DNA of 64,000 nt from Beta vulgaris subsp. vulgaris (lineage: Eukaryota; Streptophyta; Magnoliopsida; Caryophyllales; Amaranthaceae): assembly GCF_026745355.1 (NCBI RefSeq), contig NC_079202.1:5969629-6033628 (forward strand), written 5' to 3'. Positions 56,240 to 64,000 of this stretch are shown here, one piece after another (positions within the stretch are counted from its first letter, which is position 1; the number at the start of each line of letters is the position of its first letter). A model generated the notes under the pieces. The model worked only from the letters and a program-made list of their open reading frames with translations, did not search any database and had not been told where the DNA came from. The position numbers and the translations under genes were made by a program.

Positions 56240-59200
56240 ATGTATGAGGGTTAAGCCTTAAATTTGATTCCTGGAGAAATTCTGTCAAATCTAGATGGGT
56301 ACTTTGAGCCTTGTGAACATGGTTACCTAATTCTAGTATATTTGGGTGTGGGTTGCATATGCATCCAGAATTTGTTTTTATCTAGTCTGTTCCGAAATTG
56401 TGCTCACAAGCTTAAAATCTTGGGTGTTGTCTTGTGAGTCTCTTGTGATATGATTTGATTTCAACAAGAAAAAGAGTAAGTTCTCCAAATAAGTGAAGAT
56501 AATAGAGTCATAGTATGGTCACGAGAAGAGGAATTCTATAGGATCATTGCTAATATGAGAATGTTGATGCTTGAATTTATTGCCATGATTCAATAGGCCT
56601 ACCTCTTTTGGATGCTATACATGGTTTGGGGAGGGGGTTATAATCTGTTTTCATAGTTGGTCTGGTTCTTATATACCAACTACCAAGAGAGTGGACAAAG
56701 TTGGTTCTGAACATGTACAAGAAGGTTGGTATGAGAAATAAGCCGGATCACTTGTTATTGTGTAATGTGTAATATTGCATCATGAGTTCAGGAACAACAT
56801 AAAGTGGAGGGTTGGAGCAATTTTAGATTCACAAGGAAAATGGAAAAGCTAATAGCTGGAATCATAGTTCGAAAATACGGTTTAGGTCATGATTGCAGCA
56901 ACGGTCACAGTGATCCGGAAACGGGGAAGATGTTGTCGTACCGCCAAATATCGGCTCAGACCATGAGATATCCCTTGAACCATTAACAACCTAAAACACA
57001 GTTTCTTTTTCACCTTTACGATCGGGGTAGTATCGGTTCGGTAGATTTGAAAACCTTTATGATACGGGCTATACGATACGATGCACCCTTATTTTGACAC
57101 CATGGCTGGAATACTGAGGAATATGTTGAAAGTGAGACTAATGACTAACGAGGGCCAAAATGAGGGGTTAATTGGCAAAAAGAGGTGGAGTGTTAGAGAG
57201 CATCCTTTAGGATTAATTTGGAGAACCCATCTGCAACTATCACAAAATTGAATCATCATGATCCAGGAATATCTTGGAGAGGTTGGTCCTTGTAGAATGA
57301 AGCTTGTACCAAATATAAAAGGAGGTGACTAGAGAGGGGGAGATTTGAGCTCTTCTTTGAGATGATAACGGGGAGTAGAAATTACATCAAAGAGATTGAT
57401 GATGAAGATGATGGGTTTATTAGAGAGCTAGGGGCTAATGCATAGCAGATCTCTTCTTTCTTTGTGGCCCTTTCTGCAGACGGAAGACCTATTGTTTTCA
57501 ACTTGTTGGCCTAAAGTGGTGTCAAATATTTACTGTTATATTGCCTGGTCGAGTTTCTTCAGATGTGATCTGACAAGTATGCTTGAAATATTTGCTGAAT
57601 AATTGGGACTGTGGTTAAAAGTACTTAGACTACTTATTACCTAAAATGGATATTTCTACTCAGGTAATAAGTCTTTGGCTCATTTGTTTGTTTACTCGTG
57701 TTAGTGCTGTGCTTAAGAAATTAGAACTCTCTCTCTCTGGAACAAATTCATGGATAGGAGGCGGATCTTAGTGGCTGCTCTTGTAGAATGAGGTGTTTAT
57801 GTCAGTGGTGGCATTTTGAGTTGGGTTATTTAAAAGGCTTATGAAAGAGTGGGCTGAATTTTTTTGGCACTATGTACTGTAGTGGAAAGGCTATGGTCCT
57901 TGGTTGAGGCATTCAAACATGTTGCTTTCAATTCTGATTGAGGTGGTTTTTGGCTCTCAAGATGTTGGGAAAAGAATTATCTGTTTTCTTATTCACCTAT
58001 CCATCTCCAACTTTCCATGTCTATATCAACTTCCCCTCAGCCATTTTTCCACCCTTTCATGGCCTTTCTGTGATACATCATGTTTTACTTTCAACTTTTA
58101 TGTTGAAAAAGACTAGTATTTCTTTCCCATACTTCTACTATAAGAAAAATCTTCAAAATTTGGACCGGGAAAATCATGCGAATTATCCGGGTTTGGAGTC
58201 CGTGTCAGTAGAAGCTTTCCTGATTCTCCATATTGTTGCATTTTTACGGCGATTTTTTTGGTTGTTTTCTAGCCCGTAATTCTTGTTATAATCATATAAG
58301 AAAGTGCTCATAGAAAAACCCAGTCTCCTATAAATTGCAACAGTTTGACTTACACGCTTGCGTACGCACAACTTGGACCATTAATGTCATCAATTACATA
58401 TAAGTAGAAGTTGCACAAAAATATTTTTGTTATATATATTGAGACAAATTCGATCACATTTCACGTAAGAATGTTGGTTTTTCTTCATTAGTTTTGAAAT
58501 GGTCAATGTAGATTAGTGAATAGTGTAAAAGTCAAACTGTTGCAATGTTAAGGAAAGGGAAGAAGTAACAACTTTGAGCCTTCTCTTATTTCCTATCCTA
58601 AATGGTAGTCCAATGTCCCGTAGAGAGTTACGATTTTGTGTGGAGTGCAGGAGAAATTCCATTCCGAGAACAGATTGCCTGTTTAGAGAAATTCCATCCC
58701 TTCAGTATTGACTAGCTCCGCTTGCTGAAGATTTTATGATGCTTTCTTCTGTTGAGCCTAGTGAGCTTGTAATTTCTGTGCCTGTACAAAGGGCTGATGC
58801 ATTGCTTGAGTACATCAGATGTGAACCTTAGTCCTGACAAACTGTTCAACAATGTTTTTGCCAAACTGATTTAATCATGACTAGGAGTTTATCCATGTTC
58901 TGCAAAATTCCTTGGTATTTATTTCGCTAATATACTATTTAGTGTTTATGTCTTGTGCCTTCATTTTCCCCCCTTTTATGGGTTTGGGTGTGATATATTC
59001 TTTCCCCCAAAAAAGATGGAAATGTTTGCTGTACATCCTGAACACATGTTGAAATAAGCATTATGATTACATTTCATGTTTTAAACAGATGGAAGCTGAC
59101 GACTTTGTGACAACGATGGTGCAACAAGACATTGTACTGGATTACCGAGATCACCAGGTATGATGCTTGTGGATTAGAATTCGGACTTCATTGGCCTCCT

Positions 59201-62200
59201 CTTTTCTTTCTGTTATATTTGTGTCCATCACCTCGAAAAGACTGAAGGGGGCATTGGGGTGGACATGAAACAACATTCAGGCATGCATTCTTTATCAGTC
59301 TTGTTTTAGGACCCAATAGTGGTGAGGCTGTTTAAATTATGGCCTGGTCCATATTTGACCTTTGGTGGAAACCATGTTGGGTTCTTCTAGTGGACATTAT
59401 TCCTGATTGTCTATGTCAGGTTGTCAGCAGTTGTCGTCCTTGGAAGTCTAGTGTTTTGACTAGCTATTTGCTGGTTCATTGTTAAGCCTTTGAAGTAGAC
59501 TTCAAATCAAATAGATGCATGGCCTAATTTGCTTAAGAACTCTAATATTCTAATATTTTTATAATTTTGCTTTGTAGCTTCCAGATGTGTTTTGAGTTCA
59601 TCAGATATTTGCTGATGCTGGGATCTTTGCATAAAAATGGTACTCTTAGTAATATTGGTTTGAGTTTATCAGATGGCCTTATCTTGAGGAACAATTCTAG
59701 TGATGCGTCTGGAACAATTTACACACCATGCCTTCTAATATTAGCGTAGCTACTATCCACTTAGATCTGGGATCACAAAATGAATATTTGCTAGGTGTAA
59801 GACTTCGTGCTAGGTGTAAGACTTTGACCTTTGTGCTTCTCTGTTACTTTAGGTTTATTGATTCACTTTCTTCTTGTCAGGGTCATGACCTTGTAATGCA
59901 TGTTTTATATCATCTCCACGGTTTGGTGACAACAGAAGGTGAACAATCTCCTGGTGCTGCTGCTTTGTATGAGAAATTTCTTCTTGGTGTGGTAAGAATC
60001 TATACATGACCTTTCTGTTTCTAATATTGTTCCATCTTCAGTAATGAAATGTATTTATTTTATGCTTTTGTAGGCGAAATCTTTGCTGGACACTTTGCCT
60101 GCTTCGGACAAGTCTTTTAGTAAACTCCTTGGTGAAGCTCCGATGTTGACTAATTCTGTAATGAGACTATTGGAGAATCTCTGTTGTCCTGATGGGTTGG
60201 ATGTGCGAGGAAAAGATTCTAGAGATGATCGTGTCACTCAAGGTCTTGGGGCTGTCTGGAGCTTAATTTTGGGACGTCCGCTAAATCGACAGGCCTGTTT
60301 GACTATAGCTCTCAAGGTAATATGGCTCTGGAACTGATAACGTACCTTTCACTGGAGAGCTCCGCTATTAAATGTGATTCCAGTAATCGTCAAGTCACTA
60401 CTCAATTTCTTCCTGTCATTAGGAAGATAACTTAAAACCACTTGATGCTGATTTGACGTGTGAAACAATTTCAGCATAGTCTGCATGTTTTATTAGAAAG
60501 GTATCCTTAGTTTTAGATGGCATAGAAGGTGTCTTTGGACCTTGATTCCCGCTGTCCCTCAGTGATTAATGGCCTAAAGGATAATGAATATCTGATGGAG
60601 AAGGAAGCCTCTGTGCTAGACTACTAATCCATGTTCTTGGTGATCTTAGGAGTGTCATGTGCTTCTCCTTCCATGGTCAAATGCCGTTAGAAAAAAAAAC
60701 TTACTTCCTCCGTTCTGTTTTAAATGAAACATTGGGTGAAATGACACTATTCATTGATCAATTTTGACTCCAATTTATTGCCATTATATAAAGAAAAACA
60801 TAGTCAAGTGGGATCTTGTTAGATTTTTCTCGATTCATACTATCAAATTATAAATTTTATATATTTTTTTAGGTGTGCACGACTAAAGATATTAATGATT
60901 AAAGAAGCGCGTTGGGTTGCGTGAAAAAGCAAACGTTTCATTTAAAACAGAATGGAGGAAGTATATGTTTTGCGGATTCTTGTACAAAATTAAAAAGAAT
61001 CTTTCCTAGTATTGTTCCTTCACTTGGGTATTCTCTTTGAATGACATGCCCATTTCTGATTCTATGATTAAGAAGTCAAGATTTAGGGTCATTGAATCAG
61101 AATAGAATATTAAAGTCTCATGTTGAATATATACTTCTGATTCTTTTGATATCTGTGAAATGAAGGTCTCATAAAGAGGTTCACTGAACCATAAATGAGG
61201 GTCAAATCTATGTAGGTCAAGGTTTTATTGACCAAATGAAGATATTTTAGTACCAAAGAGAACTTGGGAAATCTTCCTCTCTCCAACGGATACGCTGGAG
61301 CAAACTGTCGAAACTGAAGAATCCACAATTTACAAAATAAGCCCTTCGCAATAAGATATGATAGTTACATCTAAAATTCAATTTGAAACTACAAAAAAAA
61401 AGGGGAAAATATATGCAGAATTTTATGTACCGTTAGACATGTAATAAACAGCACTTGGTATTTGTTATTGCTTAGTAGAGGACAAACTGAAAAAAAGAAG
61501 AGGGGGCAATTTATTGAACAAATGGAACTTCTTGCATTCTATTTCAAATATTGTGTTGTCTGCTTCCTATGAGTGGAAGCTGTGATGAAGGGGTTGCACA
61601 CTACATAGTGTAGTTATTGGCAAATGAAGTTCGCTGCGGTTTGTCTACCAGTGAGGGAGAGAGGGAGAGAGGGAGGGAGGGAGGGAAATGGTGTCAAAGA
61701 TCTATCATGGCCTACAAGTAAACAAGGGAGATTGCACTGTGTGGGGTTAGCAACTTAGTATTCAGCTATTCTCTGACTTGATGCTTATATTTGCTTCAGC
61801 CTCTACTGACTGTAATTTACTAGCTACTTTATGAGATATTGAAGAGAGAGAGTGCAAGTGAATATCGGAGGAAGCCAGTGGAACTGTTGGTGGTCAGAGA
61901 AACAGTGAAAAGGCTTCAGAGATATCAACTGTGGCCGGGAAATGACCAAGAGAGATTGTAGTGTGTGGGGTTAGCTATTAATTGACTTGATGATACCAAA
62001 TTGGAGTATTGGGAAAAGCCAGAGATAGAGAGGGTTGCTTTCGGGAATATGACATAACACAAATATGTCAGAAGTATGGAACTATGGAAGGAGTACAGTG
62101 AATGCATGACTTGAGTTCAATATTTTGTGCTTATTACCATCCAACATATCTAGGATATCAATTTGGGACTGCATGTTTGCACCGAAGGAGTGCTGGCATC

Positions 62201-64000
62201 AAATTGGGTTCTGGCACCATAGCCTTTATGTGTATGCACACATCTTTTGAATTATAAAAAAGGGTATTTTGTTTCCGTGCTTATCTAATGTAAACATGTA
62301 ATATATATCTCTCTTGTTATAAAGAGATTTCCTCCATGATTTTGGTTCTATCAGCATATGAATATTAGTGTTAAATATACCATGGAATTGGTTAATGTGG
62401 TCTGACTAAGCTTCTTTGCTCTGGAGGAAGGGTGGTGAAGCTGGATATCTAAAATATTTTAAATTTTTCTAGAGAGGGGTTTCTGGGCTTGGGGAAATGT
62501 TATGGTAAGGTGTAAAAATATCTTCTCTTAAAGCACCTCAAAGATGCGTCAGAAGTTCATAGCTTACCATCATGTTAATTAGTTGGTTCTTTGCTGTGCA
62601 ATCTACTTGATTTTAAGTTTTGACTTTATGCATATTTTTGATTCAGTGTGCTGCTCACTCAGAAGATGATACTCGTGCTAAGGCCATTCGTCTGGTATGT
62701 TTTCTACTACTGGCCTCTTGCAACTATGACTTGTGTGGCGATACTACGTTTTTCCATTTCTCATTGAAAATTTAGGTTCATAGCTAGCAAGGTAGTCAAT
62801 GTTCGAGATCCTACTCTGAATTAGTGGAGGCATCTTATGCAATGTTTCGTTCTCCATCAAATTATAAGTTCATATTTGGGCTAATACGATGAGTGAGGCT
62901 AGTAAGTTCAATTTTGACTAAGAATTTATTGTGAGACCAAATAAGTTTGGCTAAGGGCTGATAAGCTCAGATCAGATCATTAACTTCAGGTAAGGTTAGT
63001 TCAGGTAAGCTCAAAGGTTTACAGGTTATAGTTACAGACCTTTGGCGCCAGATAATGGGATCTGATCAGTAGCATAAGCTCCATAAATTTCTGTAATAGA
63101 CAATCATGGTTCATGAACATAGATAACTAGGTAAGCTACTTTCAGATATTAAATTTAGAGAACACCAAAAGTGGTCAATTTCAAATTTAACCCTAGAAGA
63201 AAGCAAACGCTGGCCAGATATCTCAGGCTGATGGCTGAGTATCTCAGGCTGATGGCTGAGTATCTCAGCTGTCACATGTCCCAAAAGCAGAATGCATCTC
63301 AGCTTTGACCTCAGTAGACCGGTAGCCTCCAGCTCAGTAGCCTCTCCCTACTAGGTGTCTATCCAGATCGCATCCGCAGCTTTGTGGTTTGTCTATCTTT
63401 ATGGCAGTATGGGGCCTTTTTTGTCCATGGGCTTATCCCCCAGCCGGACGTTTCCTCTTCAGATGAAGTCTTCTTCGCCAGGTTGAAAATCCATTTACCC
63501 TTTAATCTTCTTGAGATTTGATGCACTGGTTGTTCTTCAGTCGAATCTGCCTCCTGTGTCGTCTTGTTGTCTTGACAGCTGAAGCTAGCTACAAGCCTAC
63601 GATACCCATCTCACAACTTGTTTCTCTCCAGTAGTTAGCTTTGTTAATCAATAGATACTAAGTGCAGCTGGTTTGCATCATTCTGGAATCATTTGTTTAC
63701 GTAAAGCACTCCTTTTGTGATGCGTAGGTTGTGTCTCAATACCGACAAGTTTCAGGATCTTTTCGAAAAGCGTGTTATGTCTTTTAGTTTTAGCCGCTGT
63801 GTTTGAGAGCAAGTAGAAAGAAAAGGAAAGAGTAGATGCAAGAATGGAATGTTTGCTGTTAACGTGATGTTTTGTCGGTGTTCCTTATATGCTTTAGTTT
63901 GCACTTCTTTATCGACAGGAAATTTATTTCGTTGTTACTATATTAGTTAGTCGAATTTTGATGTAACTATTCATAATTTTTCGCTTTATATTGTGGATTT
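43102..64000 (+). CDS. ESP4: Symplekin/PTA1 homologue, mRNA 3'-end processing scaffold (5' part)
   Basis: Predicted coding exons: 43102-43263, 43527-43619, 44658-44760, 45215-45377, 51204-51375, 51990-52118, 53195-53782, 55074-55697, 59089-59157, 59881-59991, 60074-60316, 62647-62694. All have GT-AG borders and matching phases, giving about 835 codons with no frame break; the gene continues past the window. Exons 1-6 encode HEAT-like repeats of the symplekin N-terminal domain (LLALKFMETCILLF, GHPVLDPAELISEANR, IARKRPGHYSQVLSALL, DQVLRQVDKIMRNNER). Exon 7 starts with a basic PVKRKLLPF patch. The exon 7/8 border encodes a DPRR repeat seen in plant homologues. Symplekin scaffolds CPSF and CstF in the nucleus for cleavage and polyadenylation; Arabidopsis ESP4 mutants enhance silencing. 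The usual first 75-80 residues are not found upstream of 43102. Confidence 0.92.
43620..44657 (+). other. Symplekin intron 2
   Basis: Intron with GTAATATC donor and TTCTGTAG acceptor. No other gene or mobile-element end is recognised in it. Confidence 0.8.
50641..50671. repeat. Poly(T)-poly(G) tract
   Basis: Twelve T followed by nineteen G in the intron. Long G runs are prone to sequencing error, so the exact length is unsafe. Confidence 0.85.
50828..51035. repeat. Tandem duplication in intron 4
   Basis: Two imperfect copies, each with GTGGTGAGGGCTTTTT, a CT-rich run, GTGGTTGAAGCCATCTGCTA and GATGATTTTGTT, lie at about 50828-50922 and 50931-51035. Confidence 0.8.
52119..53194 (+). other. 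Symplekin intron 6
   Basis: Intron with GTATTGAT donor and GATGTTCAG acceptor. Nothing else recognised. Confidence 0.8.
53783..55073 (+). other. Symplekin intron 7
   Basis: It splits the DPRR-DPRR coding repeat: the codons on both sides encode DPRR. No other feature recognised. Confidence 0.8.
55698..59088 (+). other. Symplekin intron 8, 3.4 kb
   Basis: The donor is TGG|GTATGG and the acceptor TTAAACAG. It holds a 34-base T run at 56202-56235 and short open frames without domains. Sequence near 56990-57090, with ATACGATACGATGC words, looks repeat-derived but could not be assigned. Confidence 0.75.
60317..62646 (+). other. Symplekin intron 11, 2.3 kb
   Basis: It contains a Stowaway-like MITE (60704-60961). 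A GAGGGAGA-rich stretch lies near 61650-61685. Two similar segments with GTGTGGGGTTAGC and GACTTGATG lie near 61740 and 61965. Confidence 0.8.
60704..60961. mobile_element. Stowaway-like MITE in intron 11
   Basis: It has terminal inverted repeats CTTCCTCCGTTCTGTTTTAA and the complement ending AACAGAATGGAGGAAG. The TA target duplication is at 60702-60703 and 60962-60963. The 258-bp size and CTCCGT-type end fit the Stowaway (Tc1/mariner-derived) class. It sits inside an intron and is spliced out. Confidence 0.9.
62695..64000 (+). other. Symplekin intron 12, open at window end
   Basis: After exon 12 (CAAHSEDDTRAKAIRL) no further conserved symplekin exon is found up to 64000, so the intron runs past the edge. 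A 20-bp direct repeat (TATCTCAGGCTGATGGCTGA) occurs at about 63219-63261. Confidence 0.7.

Overview
This window is nuclear DNA of a flowering plant, probably a eudicot; the sequence does not fix the species. The evidence is a host gene split by large GT-AG introns, plant-type retrotransposons with initiator-Met-tRNA-like primer sites, a CACTA element, Helitrons and a Stowaway MITE. There are no bacterial-style operons.

Layout. (1) 1-9729: a Ty3/gypsy retrotransposon on the + strand, entered part-way through its 5' LTR, with gag and pol broken by many single-base losses and a complete 2.95-kb 3' LTR. (2) 9730-14707: non-genic DNA with faint coding remnants, a self-complementary foldback element (11226-11597), an AT-rich tandem repeat split by a small Helitron (12864-13267), and a roughly 30-bp minisatellite (13356-14140). 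(3) 14708-41640: one minus-strand L1-type LINE cut into three ordered pieces. The first interruption is a long LTR (about 18036-33591). That LTR carries a deleted Ty1/copia element (19163-22726), a second Helitron (22915-23967) and a non-autonomous CACTA transposon (23974-32544). The CACTA in turn holds a Tat-type Ty3/gypsy derivative (24391-31085). The second interruption is another Ty3/gypsy element (about 33944-40700). (4) 42830-64000: the 5' part of a host gene for symplekin (ESP4/PTA1 family), a scaffold of the mRNA 3'-end processing complex. Twelve coding exons are visible and the gene runs off the right edge.

The most unusual unit is the Tat-type derivative. On one strand it keeps LTRs, a primer site, gag and an aspartic protease. 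Reverse transcriptase, RNase H and integrase are absent. On the opposite strand is a four-exon gene with its own TATA box. Its protein resembles the 'putative gypsy-type transposon' (Transposase_28) family followed by a coiled coil. The introns keep the frame, and the frame is broken only by three TAG codons. A dimeric 60/120-bp minisatellite lies upstream of its promoter.

A technical warning: the two gypsy elements carry many single-base deletions, often in homopolymer runs, while about 2.5 kb of symplekin exons carry none. This fits long-read sequence whose repeats were not fully polished, so the TE pseudogene calls may partly reflect assembly error.
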